Positions 1 to 6,503 of a DNA stretch of 8,164 nt are shown here, in pieces. This DNA comes from JBCCSZ01 sp039199225 (GTDB taxonomy: Bacteria > Bacteroidota > Bacteroidia > Chitinophagales > Saprospiraceae), in the NCBI GenBank assembly GCA_039199225.1, contig JBCCSZ010000340.1, positions 1-8,164 of the forward strand, in the 5' to 3' direction. The first letter of the stretch is position 1, and every line of letters starts with the position of its first letter. The translations under genes and the position numbers were made by a program. Below the pieces are notes generated by a model, which was not told where the DNA came from, ran no database searches, and saw nothing but the letters and a program-made list of their open reading frames with translations.

Positions 1-750
1 CCCTCTTTGGCGGGCATGTTCATAATCTTCGAGGATAAGGGCTCCGGCTCCCTCGCCGAGGACAAAACCGTCGCGGTCGAGATCAAACGGACGGGAGGCC
101 GTCTGTGGATCGTCGTTGCGGGTCGAAAGCGCCTTCATGGCGTTAAAGCCACCTATGCCAGTATGCGTCACCGCTGCTTCGGAGCCTCCACTGATGATGA
201 TGTCGGCTCGTCCCAAACGGATGTAATCGCAAGCTGTTGCTATAGCGTGAGAGGAAGAAGCGCAGGCAGAGACCGTACAGAAATTGACGCCTCTAAAACC
301 ATACTTGATAGAGATGAGACCAGCGGCAATATCGGAAATCATTTTGACAATCATAAAGGGATTGTACCTTGGCGTGCCATTGCCTTGGGCGAATACTTCT
401 ATTTCTTGCTCCAAAGAACCCAGACCTCCAATGCCTGATCCCCAAATGACACCTGCCCGATCCAGATCGACTTTTTCAACATCGATACCGGCATCTTCCA
501 TTGCCTGGGTTGCAGCTACCATAGCGTATTGCGTAAACTTGTCCATGCGTCTTGCCTCGCGGCGGTCCACATAGGGCGACAAGTCCAGCTCTTTTACCTC
601 ACAGGCAAAAGTCGTCTTAAATTTGGAGGGATCGAAATGGGTAACAGTAGCAGCACCACTCGTACCCTTTTGCAGACCTTCCAGATAGGCAGAGACAGAG
701 TTTCCAATTGGTGTTAGTGCTCCTATCCCAGTAATGACAACCCTTTTCAT
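1..750 (-). CDS. fabF: Beta-ketoacyl-ACP synthase II, partial (C-terminal part beyond the left edge)
   Basis: Condensing enzyme of type II fatty acid synthesis. It joins malonyl-ACP to an acyl-ACP and releases CO2 in the cytoplasm. Reading the minus strand from the ATG at 748-750 gives 250 open codons running off the window, against about 415 for the complete family. The N-terminus MKRVVITGIGALTPIG is the classic KAS start. The nucleophile is Cys163 in TVSACASSSHA (codon 262-264), at the same number as in E. coli FabF. SGGSEAA and RPFDLDRDGFVLGEGAG follow at about residues 188-235. The two catalytic histidines lie outside the window. No Shine-Dalgarno is visible before the ATG, as is usual in Bacteroidota. 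acpP lies 149 nt upstream on the same strand with an intrinsic terminator between. The family is certain; FabF rather than FabB follows from the motifs and the acpP neighbour. Confidence 0.96.
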   Translation of the reverse strand, partial: MKRVVITGIGALTPIGNSVSAYLEGLQKGTSGAATVTHFDPSKFKTTFACEVKELDLSPYVDRREARRMDKFTQYAMVAATQAMEDAGIDVEKVDLDRAGVIWGSGIGGLGSLEQEIEVFAQGNGTPRYNPFMIVKMISDIAAGLISIKYGFRGVNFCTVSACASSSHAIATACDYIRLGRADIIISGGSEAAVTHTGIGGFNAMKALSTRNDDPQTASRPFDLDRDGFVLGEGAGALILEDYEHARQRG

Positions 751-803
751 AATTTGGCTTTTGGCAAACAGCAGGTGCCTCTCTCTAATTGATGTTTCTA
801 GCT

Positions 804-844
804 AAAAAACACGAATTGGAATCTTTTGAAGCCCCAATTCGTGT
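804..844 (-). terminator. Rho-independent terminator between acpP and fabF
   Basis: A perfect 11-bp inverted repeat has arms ACACGAATTGG (809-819) and CCAATTCGTGT (834-844) with a 14-nt loop. Read on the minus strand, the stem ends in a run of six T (809 down to 804). On the plus strand the stem is followed by CTAAAAAATC, with no U run, so the signal is oriented for the acpP transcript. It lies 55 nt past the acpP stop and 54 nt before the fabF start. It would therefore end or attenuate acpP transcription before fabF. The stem and T run are seen directly; the termination efficiency is unknown. Confidence 0.8.
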
Positions 845-899
845 CTAAAAAATCAAGTCAATGCTACTTTGGAAGCAGTCAAATTCTTGATTTTAGGAA

Positions 900-1139
900 T
901 CACTCTTGTAGTTGTGATTCGAGATATTCGACGGCCTGACCGACAGTCTGAATTTTTTCTGCCTCCTCGTCAGGAATAGAAATATCAAACTCTTTTTCAA
1001 ACTCCATGATGAGTTCAACTGTGTCCAGAGAATCCGCTCCCAAATCGTTGGTAAAGCTGGCCTCCATGGTCACTTCTGATTTATCAACACCTAATTTATC
1101 GATGATGATTTTGCTTACTTTTTCAGCAGTCTTTGACAT
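900..1139 (-). CDS. acpP: Acyl carrier protein
   Basis: Small acidic cytoplasmic carrier that holds growing acyl chains as thioesters on a 4'-phosphopantetheine arm during fatty acid synthesis. The 79-residue product has the usual ACP length and four-helix pattern. The attachment site is Ser37 in LGADSLDTVELIMEFEKEF, the hallmark DSL motif. Acidic helix II (EFEKEFDISIPDEEAEKI) is the partner-docking face. The start MSKTAEKVSKII is the only sensible one and no Shine-Dalgarno is visible. The gene lies directly upstream of fabF on the same strand, the usual bacterial pairing, and is separated from it by an intrinsic terminator that would allow higher ACP than synthase expression. It is divergent from pyk. 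Identity is very secure. Confidence 0.98.
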   Translation of the reverse strand: MSKTAEKVSKIIIDKLGVDKSEVTMEASFTNDLGADSLDTVELIMEFEKEFDISIPDEEAEKIQTVGQAVEYLESQLQE

Positions 1140-1173
1140 ATTCAGTTGCTTTTGTAGTTTGCAAATTGCAGTG

Positions 1174-1205
1174 CAAAATAAATGATAAGTCCCCTGATAA
1201 CCAAA
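1174..1205 (-). promoter_or_regulatory. Candidate acpP promoter (Bacteroidota type)
   Basis: On the minus strand TTTG (1205-1202) is followed after 20 nt by TTATTTTGC (1181-1173). This is one mismatch from the Bacteroidota -7 consensus TAnnTTTGY, with the expected spacing to the -33 TTTG. It lies about 35 nt before the acpP ATG. Overlapping short palindromes, GCAAATTGC (1161-1169) and TTGCAGTGCAA (1166-1176), sit at and just downstream of the -7 element and could be an operator. That last point is speculation. Confidence 0.4.
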
Positions 1206-1350
1206 GTTTTTTAACAGTTTTTTGCACCACTCAAGCCTAAGCTTTTGATGATTAATAATTTATATGATAGAAAAATTCTCTATACTTAACCCTCACAATT
1301 CCCTCCCAACAGCATTTTTTCGCAATTTTATATCGATCTTCTCATTTCTC

Positions 1351-1381
1351 TTGCCAATTCCCACGTTTAAGTGTACTTTAG
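1351..1381 (+). promoter_or_regulatory. Candidate pyk promoter (Bacteroidota type)
   Basis: TTG at 1351-1353 is followed after 20 nt by TACTTTAG at 1374-1381, one mismatch from TAnnTTTG. Transcription would start near 1388 and leave an untranslated leader of about 115 nt before the pyk ATG. The match is imperfect in an A+T-rich region, so this is tentative. Confidence 0.35.
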
Positions 1382-1502
1382 AGCCTATATATTGTCATAC
1401 TGACACTAAGTGGTATTTTCTTCAGTTTATCTGACGACGCGCACCGCCATAGGTAACATTATTAAGAGTTTTTTAACGCAAATCATCAAACAGCCGAGTA
1501 GA

Positions 1503-2939
1503 ATGAAAATCGTCGACCACCAGAACACCAAAATCGTGGCCACTGTAGGCCCTGCCTGTAGTTCTTATGCCAAGCTTTTGGAACTAGTCCAAGCCGGAGT
1601 GAATATCTTTCGACTCAATTTCTCCCACGGCACCCATGAAGACCACCTGCAGGTCATCAATCACATCAACTACATCAATGAAAAGTACAATCTTTACGTA
1701 GGCATACTGGCCGATTTGCAAGGTCCTAAACTGCGCGTCGGAAAAATACAAGACAATGCCCTCCAATTGGAAACAGGCGACATTCTCACCTTCACCAACG
1801 AGCAGTGTATCGGCACCATGGAAAAGATTTACATGAGTTATGAACGCTTTGCCAAGGATGTAAAAGTCGGTGAGCGCGTTTTGGTAGACGATGGCAAGCT
1901 GATGTTCGAGGTGATCGAAACCGATAAAGAAAGCATCGTAAAGCTCAAAGTATTATACGGTGGCGTCCTTTCCTCTAACAAGGGCGTTAACCTTCCCAAT
2001 ACAAACATCTCCCTTCCCTCTTTGACAGAAAAAGACGAGAAGGATTTGGCCTTCATGCTCACCATCCCTTCCATTAATTGGATTGCACTTTCTTTTGTCC
2101 GCACGGCAAAAGACATGAAAGACCTCCAAAAACGGGTAGAGGCAGCCGGACACAGTGCGAAGATTATGGCGAAGATCGAAAAGCCCGAAGCAATCGAAAG
2201 AATAGATAAGATCATTAAAGCTTCCAATGGTATCATGGTTGCGCGCGGTGACCTCGGGATTGAAATCCCCATCCAACGTCTGCCGCTGGTGCAAAAAACC
2301 ATCATCAACAAATGCATTCAATGGGCCAGACCCGTCATCGTAGCTACGCACATGATGGACAGCATGATCACACAGCCCATTCCAACCCGTGCCGAAATCA
2401 CCGATGTGGCCAACGCAGTTTTGGATGGCGCCGATGCCGTTATGCTCAGTGGTGAAACTTCCGTTGGAAAACATCCAGTGAAGGTGGTCGAAATGATGAA
2501 TCAGGTGATCGAAGAGGCAGAAAAAGGTTATTCCATCCGCGACCGCCGACCCAAGCCGTCCAAGAAATCGCGGACTTTCTTCTCCGACGCCGTCTGCTTC
2601 AATGCCGCCAAAGTTGCCGAAGATGTCTCTGCCAAAGCAATCATCGGCATGACCAGCTCTGGTTACACAGCCTTTAAGGTATCTTCTTACCGGCCAGCAT
2701 CCAAGATTTATATTTTCTCGGACAGCATGCACATGCTCTCTACGCTCAACCTCGTTTGGGGCGTTCATTGCTTTTACTATGATAAGTTTACAACGACCGA
2801 CGAAACGATTGCCGATGTCACCGAAATTCTAAAGATCGCAGGCAATGTTCTGACGGGCGATGTCATTGTCAATACAGGCAGTATGCCACTGCATCGTCGT
2901 CACCGAACCAATATGCTGAAAGTGACAATCATCGAATAG
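1503..2939 (+). CDS. pyk: Pyruvate kinase
   Basis: Last step of glycolysis: phosphoenolpyruvate + ADP to pyruvate + ATP, in the cytoplasm, normally as a tetramer. The ATG at 1503 gives 478 residues, the family's usual length, and begins MKIVDHQNTKIVATVGPA. An in-frame GTG at 1410 would add 31 residues with no counterpart in the family. Landmarks are RLNFSHG (37-43, substrate Arg37 and K+ ligands Asn39 and Ser41), ADLQGPKLRVG (70-80, opening the B domain), the signature IMAKIEKPEAI (221-231) with catalytic Lys224 and metal ligand Glu226, VARGDLGIEIP (246-256) with metal ligand Asp250, ATHMMDSMI (281-289) and PTRAEITDVANAVLDGADAV. The C-terminal regulatory domain (about 360-478) is complete. 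The gene is divergent from acpP and has no strong Shine-Dalgarno. The family is certain; the allosteric effector cannot be read from the sequence. Confidence 0.97.
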   Translation: MKIVDHQNTKIVATVGPACSSYAKLLELVQAGVNIFRLNFSHGTHEDHLQVINHINYINEKYNLYVGILADLQGPKLRVGKIQDNALQLETGDILTFTNEQCIGTMEKIYMSYERFAKDVKVGERVLVDDGKLMFEVIETDKESIVKLKVLYGGVLSSNKGVNLPNTNISLPSLTEKDEKDLAFMLTIPSINWIALSFVRTAKDMKDLQKRVEAAGHSAKIMAKIEKPEAIERIDKIIKASNGIMVARGDLGIEIPIQRLPLVQKTIINKCIQWARPVIVATHMMDSMITQPIPTRAEITDVANAVLDGADAVMLSGETSVGKHPVKVVEMMNQVIEEAEKGYSIRDRRPKPSKKSRTFFSDAVCFNAAKVAEDVSAKAIIGMTSSGYTAFKVSSYRPASKIYIFSDSMHMLSTLNLVWGVHCFYYDKFTTTDETIADVTEILKIAGNVLTGDVIVNTGSMPLHRRHRTNMLKVTIIE

Positions 2940-2953
2940 GTTGGTGGTTTGGC

Positions 2954-2984
2954 TTTGTCTGAGCGCCTTTAGCCATAATATTTG
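2954..2984 (+). promoter_or_regulatory. Candidate promoter for the nucleotidyltransferase-TPR unit
   Basis: TTTG at 2954-2957 is followed after exactly 19 nt by AATATTTG at 2977-2984, one mismatch from TAnnTTTG. It begins 15 nt after the pyk stop. Transcription would start near 2991 and give a leader of about 200 nt that contains the inverted repeat at 3084-3137. It also overlaps a weak terminator-like hairpin at 2997-3032, so the two calls are in tension. Confidence 0.4.
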
Positions 2985-2996
2985 TTGTAAAACAGA

Positions 2997-3032
2997 GGGT
3001 TTCTTCCAAAATTCTACTTAAAACCTTTTTTT
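2997..3032 (+). terminator. Weak candidate pyk terminator
   Basis: GGGTTT (2997-3002) can pair with AAACCT (3021-3026), using one G-U pair, across an 18-nt loop. Seven T follow (3026-3032), the first of them shared with the stem. The stem is short and A+T-rich, so termination may be partial. If the promoter at 2954-2984 is real, this hairpin would lie inside the next transcript and could act as an attenuator. Confidence 0.3.
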
Positions 3033-3083
3033 CATCACAACTTGGGTTTTAACTTAGCAGTGTTTCCTCTTGTCTTGACAGGC

Positions 3084-3137
3084 ATGGAACGCTAATTGAT
3101 AGCTGTAAGTGGACAGACCGGTACCTGAGCGTTCCAT
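3084..3137 (+). repeat. Perfect 10-bp inverted repeat with 34-nt interior in the leader
   Basis: ATGGAACGCT (3084-3093) and AGCGTTCCAT (3128-3137) are exact reverse complements. The 34-nt interior contains a possible small inner hairpin, CTGT/ACAG at 3103-3106 and 3113-3116. There is no T run after it, so it is not an ordinary terminator. It ends 52 nt before the nucleotidyltransferase ATG. It may be a structured leader RNA, a small RNA or a protein-binding site. I recognise no known riboswitch family. Confidence 0.5.
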
Positions 3138-3189
3138 TCCAACTCGAATCAAAACTAAAACCAATTAAATCACCCTACCTTAAGATTCA

Positions 3190-4194
3190 ATGAAAATCAT
3201 TATCCCCATGGCTGGTCGCGGCTCTCGTCTAAGACCCCATACACTAACCATCCCCAAACCTTTACTTCCCATAGCCGGTAAACCCATCGTACAACGAATT
3301 GTCGAAGACCTGGCCGCCAATGTAGACGGCGGCGTCGAAGAAGTCGCCTTCATCATCGGCGATTTTGGGGAGGAAGCAGAGAAGCAACTCCACAGCATCG
3401 CAAAGTCCGTCGGCGCCAAAGGTTCGATCTATTATCAGGACCGTCCGCTGGGACCAGCGCATGCCATATCTTGTGCCAGCCAGAGCCTGAGTGGCCCCTG
3501 CGTGGTGGCCTTTGCCGATACCCTCTTCCAGGCCAGCTTTTCCTTTGAAACAGTCGGAGACGGAATCATCTGGGTACAAAAAGTCGACGATCCGTCCAGT
3601 TTTGGCGTCGTCAAAACCAATGCAGATGGCATCATCACTGATTTTGTAGAAAAGTCTCCCGTCTTTGTTTCCGATCTGGCCATCGTCGGCATCTACTATA
3701 TAAAAGAGGGCCATCTACTCAGAGATAAGATTCAACACATGCTGGATCACAATATTACAGACAAAGGTGAATTTCAAATCACAACGGCACTAGAATTGCT
3801 CAAGCAAGACGGGCTGCGTTTTGAAGCGGGCCAAATCAACGAGTGGCTGGATTGTGGTAACAAGGACAACGTTATCCATACGCACAAGCGAATCCTGGAA
3901 ATCAATAAAGATCGACCACTGATCGCTGAAACGGCGGTCATTGAGAATTCTGTTGTTATTCCACCCTGTTATATCGGAGAGCATTCCGTTATTCGCAACA
4001 CGATCATAGGTCCATGCGTTTCAGTAGGAAACAACTCCAAAATCGAGCATTCTGTTATCGAGAACAGCCTCATCCAAAACAACAGCCAACTGTCAAATGC
4101 CCTTCTCGAAAACTCAATGATCGGTAACCTTGTTGAATATAAAGGCCGAAAGGTCGACATCAGCTTGGGAGATTACTCAAATCATAGTTTATGA
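3190..4194 (+). CDS. Sugar-phosphate nucleotidyltransferase with C-terminal beta-helix repeats
   Basis: Predicted to transfer a nucleotide from an NTP to a sugar 1-phosphate, making an NDP-sugar in the cytoplasm. The 334-residue product starts with the Rossmann-type pyrophosphorylase domain. The NTP-binding loop is MAGRGSRLRPHT (7-18; Ser12 where RmlA has Thr) and PKPLLPIAGKPI (22-33) carries the conserved Lys23. LGPAHAI (87-93) contacts the base, Asp110 in AFADTLF is the likely first metal ligand, and FVEK (152-155) and EWLDCGN (218-224, Asp221) complete the site. Residues about 244-315 (VIENSVVIPPCYIGEHSVIRN and similar) are hexapeptide repeats of a left-handed beta-helix. The preceding leader is long, with no Shine-Dalgarno. 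The stop overlaps the TPR gene start in ATGA, so the two are probably translationally coupled. The sugar and nucleotide cannot be named from sequence. Confidence 0.9.
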   Translation: MKIIIPMAGRGSRLRPHTLTIPKPLLPIAGKPIVQRIVEDLAANVDGGVEEVAFIIGDFGEEAEKQLHSIAKSVGAKGSIYYQDRPLGPAHAISCASQSLSGPCVVAFADTLFQASFSFETVGDGIIWVQKVDDPSSFGVVKTNADGIITDFVEKSPVFVSDLAIVGIYYIKEGHLLRDKIQHMLDHNITDKGEFQITTALELLKQDGLRFEAGQINEWLDCGNKDNVIHTHKRILEINKDRPLIAETAVIENSVVIPPCYIGEHSVIRNTIIGPCVSVGNNSKIEHSVIENSLIQNNSQLSNALLENSMIGNLVEYKGRKVDISLGDYSNHSL

Positions 4195-5912
4195 TGCAAT
4201 ACAGTGTTCGGCAAATTTTGTTCTTGGTACTTTGGACTGCTTACTTGCTTCCACTCGGTGCGCAACAAATTGTGCGTACCACAGAGGAAGAGGTCAATAC
4301 CCAAAAGGTATTCATCGATGCCAACAGAGAGAAAATTCTGGGAAACTTTGAAAATGCTGTCTACCTATACAAAGAGGTACTGAAAAGAGACAAGAGCAAT
4401 CATGCGGCAGCTTATGAGTTGGCCAGGGTATACGATGTCCTCGGCAATGATGAAAAGGCCATTGGCTCCATCAAGCTGGCCATTTCTCTTGACAAAGCCA
4501 ACCCTTGGTATCAAATGTTTCAGGCCGATCTGTACGATAAAAACGAGAAATTTAAAGAGGCCGCCAAAATTTATGAAGGTCTGGCCAAATCCGAACCCAA
4601 TAACGAGTTCTACTATTCCAAGTGGGCTTTCTTCCTGGTGAAGGCCAAAGACGTTAATAAGGCTATAAAGGTTTACAATCAGTTGGAAGAAAAAGTCGGC
4701 ATCACCGAAGACATCATCCGCAAGAAGCAAAGCCTTTACATTGGCGTAGGGAATATCAAAAAGGCCATTGGTGAATTGCAAAGTCTCATCGATGCCTACC
4801 CCAGCCGCACAGAGTTTCGCCACGACCTGGCCGAGTTTTACATTCGGATGGGCGAACCCAAAAAAGCCAAGGCTGTTTACGAACAGATACTGGCCGTAGA
4901 CCCCAGCGATGGCAAAGCAGCCATTGTGCTGGCCGGTAAATCCAATGTTGGTAATTCGGACCTCAGTCATTTAGAGTCGCTGAAACCTATTTTCAGAAAG
5001 TCTGAAGTGGACATCGACTTAAAAATCAAAGAACTCATCCCATTCATTCAAAAGGTGGCCAATAGCGGCGACCGAGAGCTCGCTTCTGCCAGCATCGAAT
5101 TGACAAAAATTCTGGCCAATGTACACCCCAACGACGCCAAGAGCTATTCGGCCTATGGCGATCTACTGTACTACTCCGGCCAAACCGATCAGGCATTGGA
5201 AAAATACCAAAAGGCCATCGACCTCAACAGCAATGTCTTCACCATTTGGGAACAAGTAATGTACATCCAAACGGAATTGAAAGATTACGACGGCTTGCTG
5301 AAGACCACCGAAAAGGCCACGGACTTTTTCCCTAATCAAGCCAAATCCTACTACTTTGCAGGTATTGCCAGCAGTGAGTTGAGCGAACACAGTGAAGCCA
5401 TCCAAAGCTTTCAACAAGCCATGATGATGTCGCGCAAAAACCAATCTCTGCAAAGCGACATCCTCAAGCGCATGGGCGTCGAGTATTTTTTCCTCAAAAA
5501 GTACGAACGCTCCGATAAGGCTTTTACCCAAGCCCTTGAGATCAATCCCAACGATTACATTGCTCTGGCCAACTATGGATTTTACCTCGCCCAGCGCGGT
5601 GATCGATTGGAAGATGCCAAGAAAATGACCGCCAAGGCCAATAAACTGCTGCCCAATCAAGCTAGTTTTCAGGATGCCCACGCTTGGGTACTGTACAAAA
5701 TGAAGGACTACAAAAATGCTCGGGATTGGATGAGTAAGGCACTGCAAAATGGCGGTGATAAGTCAGCAGATATTTTGGAGCATTTTGGCGACATCCTATT
5801 TCAGCTAGACGAAACAGATGAAGCCATCCGCTATTGGCAATTGGCAATGGACAAAGGCAGTCGCTCCAAGAACCTGGAGAAAAAAATCACCGATCGGCAA
5901 TTGTACGAGTAA
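4191..5912 (+). CDS. Exported tetratricopeptide repeat protein
   Basis: The 573-residue product has an N-terminal signal peptide: a hydrophobic run at 9-22 (ILFLVLWTAYLLPL) with likely cleavage near GAQ (23-25). It should therefore act in the periplasm or at the envelope. The rest is about 11 TPR-like helical hairpins, for example residues 71-104 (AYELARVYDVLGNDEKAIGS), 207-240, 315-348 (SYSAYGDLLYYSGQTDQALE), 384-416, 423-455 (EYFFLKKYERSDKAFTQALE) and 526-556. No catalytic domain is visible, so a scaffold role is inferred. The start overlaps the nucleotidyltransferase stop by 4 nt, and a second ATG follows immediately. From memory, the pairing of this gene with a nucleotidyltransferase is widespread in Bacteroidota, which hints at cell-envelope work. 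The gene converges with marR, 11 nt apart, with no clear terminator between. Confidence 0.88.
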   Translation: MMQYSVRQILFLVLWTAYLLPLGAQQIVRTTEEEVNTQKVFIDANREKILGNFENAVYLYKEVLKRDKSNHAAAYELARVYDVLGNDEKAIGSIKLAISLDKANPWYQMFQADLYDKNEKFKEAAKIYEGLAKSEPNNEFYYSKWAFFLVKAKDVNKAIKVYNQLEEKVGITEDIIRKKQSLYIGVGNIKKAIGELQSLIDAYPSRTEFRHDLAEFYIRMGEPKKAKAVYEQILAVDPSDGKAAIVLAGKSNVGNSDLSHLESLKPIFRKSEVDIDLKIKELIPFIQKVANSGDRELASASIELTKILANVHPNDAKSYSAYGDLLYYSGQTDQALEKYQKAIDLNSNVFTIWEQVMYIQTELKDYDGLLKTTEKATDFFPNQAKSYYFAGIASSELSEHSEAIQSFQQAMMMSRKNQSLQSDILKRMGVEYFFLKKYERSDKAFTQALEINPNDYIALANYGFYLAQRGDRLEDAKKMTAKANKLLPNQASFQDAHAWVLYKMKDYKNARDWMSKALQNGGDKSADILEHFGDILFQLDETDEAIRYWQLAMDKGSRSKNLEKKITDRQLYE

Positions 5913-5923
5913 AGAACACGGGG

Positions 5924-6379
5924 CTACTCCCCTCTCAAGACTTCCAGCATTTCATTCAGGGCTTTGGCTTGCTCATCGCTTAGGCTGTTGGTAATGCCGT
6001 CCAATTGACCTTTGTGCTTTTCGATGCGGCTCAGCAGTGCCAGGGCGGACTCCTGAATCAAAATGCGCGTTGCACGTTTGTCCATCGTACAAGGTTTTTT
6101 CCGAATCAGCCCTTTCTTTTCCAGGCGATCGATGATGCGGGAAGCATCCGACATTTTATCGATCATCCGCTCTCGAATGTCCAATACAGAAGGAGGAATT
6201 TCGCCTTTAAATCCTTTGAGGATGCGGAGAATATTAAATTGTTTTTGGGTAAGACCGAAGGGGTCGAGAAATTCTTTGATCTCGTTGGACAACCAGCTGG
6301 CCGTAAAAAGAAGGTTGACCCGGAGCTTGTGGTGCTCATTACTGAAATGTTGCTGCCGAATTTCCTTTTCGATTTTCAT
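5924..6379 (-). CDS. MarR-family transcriptional regulator
   Basis: Dimeric winged-helix DNA-binding repressor of the MarR type, 151 residues, the usual length. The scaffold helix LTQKQFNILRILKG is at 43-56, the recognition helix DKMSDASRIIDRLEKKGLI at 74-92, and the wing at 93-110 includes the family's Asp-Lys-Arg (DKR, 100-102). The ATG at 6379 is preferred because GGAGG lies 5 nt before it, an unusually good Shine-Dalgarno for this lineage. The frame is open up to 6517, but those 46 extra residues do not look like MarR. It is the second gene of a minus-strand unit, 124 nt after the AhpD-like gene. Its only cysteine, Cys97, sits at the start of the wing. The palindromes at 6453-6466 and 7124-7143 are its likely operators (inference). 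The ligand or signal is unknown; the redox neighbour suggests peroxide or electrophile sensing. Confidence 0.9.
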   Translation of the reverse strand: MKIEKEIRQQHFSNEHHKLRVNLLFTASWLSNEIKEFLDPFGLTQKQFNILRILKGFKGEIPPSVLDIRERMIDKMSDASRIIDRLEKKGLIRKKPCTMDKRATRILIQESALALLSRIEKHKGQLDGITNSLSDEQAKALNEMLEVLRGE

Positions 6380-6381
6380 TG

Positions 6382-6388
6382 AAACCTC
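6382..6388 (-). promoter_or_regulatory. Strong Shine-Dalgarno that fixes the marR start
   Basis: On the minus strand the bases before the marR ATG read AATGGAGGTTTCA, placing GGAGG 5 nt upstream of the start codon. None of the other genes in the window has a comparable site. The upstream in-frame ATG at 6391 overlaps this site, so initiation at 6379 is the better call. Confidence 0.65.
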
Positions 6389-6452
6389 CATTGATTCAGC
6401 GTTTAAGTTAAGCAATTTGTCCGGAAGATCAACAGTAGACAGGCAACGATCC

Positions 6453-6466
6453 GCTGATGCATCAGC
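6453..6466. promoter_or_regulatory. Perfect 14-bp palindrome, candidate MarR operator
   Basis: GCTGATGCATCAGC is fully self-complementary. It lies in the 124-nt gap between the AhpD-like gene and marR, 74 nt before the marR ATG. Its core TGATGCATCA matches the core TGTTGCAACA of the palindrome at the upstream promoter in 8 of 10 positions, the two differences being compensated (TGWTGCAWCA). This makes it a likely second binding site of the adjacent regulator. A weak -7-like TACTGTTG at 6437-6430 (minus strand) lies downstream of it. Confidence 0.5.
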
Positions 6467-6503
6467 CGCTACCCGCCTACTGGCTTTCAAAAAGGATATT
6501 GGC

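Larger units (their letters stand above)
1140..1502. other. Divergent acpP/pyk intergenic region
   Basis: These 363 nt carry no credible gene. The acpP-proximal end holds the candidate minus-strand promoter and the right half a candidate plus-strand promoter for pyk. The middle is A+T-rich without a clear hairpin or repeat. The last 93 nt are open in the pyk frame from a GTG at 1410, but this stretch does not resemble pyruvate kinase and is treated as leader. Confidence 0.6.

Noticed and set aside
1410..1502. GTG start giving pyruvate kinase 31 extra residues
   Set aside because: The extra residues do not resemble the family, while the ATG at 1503 gives the usual N-terminus and length.
1645..1654. 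ACCTGCAGGT palindrome
   Set aside because: It lies inside pyk coding sequence and is explained by codons; a lone 10-bp palindrome is expected by chance.
1953..2768. 271-codon open frame antisense to pyk
   Set aside because: It is a shadow of pyk codon use, with low-complexity Gly/Asp/His-rich translation and no recognisable domain.
3084..3150. tRNA-like or known riboswitch in the 2940-3189 gap
   Set aside because: There is no 7-bp acceptor stem with T-loop in the right place and no conserved riboswitch core; it was kept only as an inverted repeat.
4365..5747. Antisense open frames (4365-4970, 5163-5747) within the TPR gene
   Set aside because: They mirror the TPR coding frame, show no family features and have no promoter.
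5920..5932. GGGG-CTACT-CCCC hairpin as a bidirectional terminator
   Set aside because: The stem has only four base pairs and no T run on either strand.
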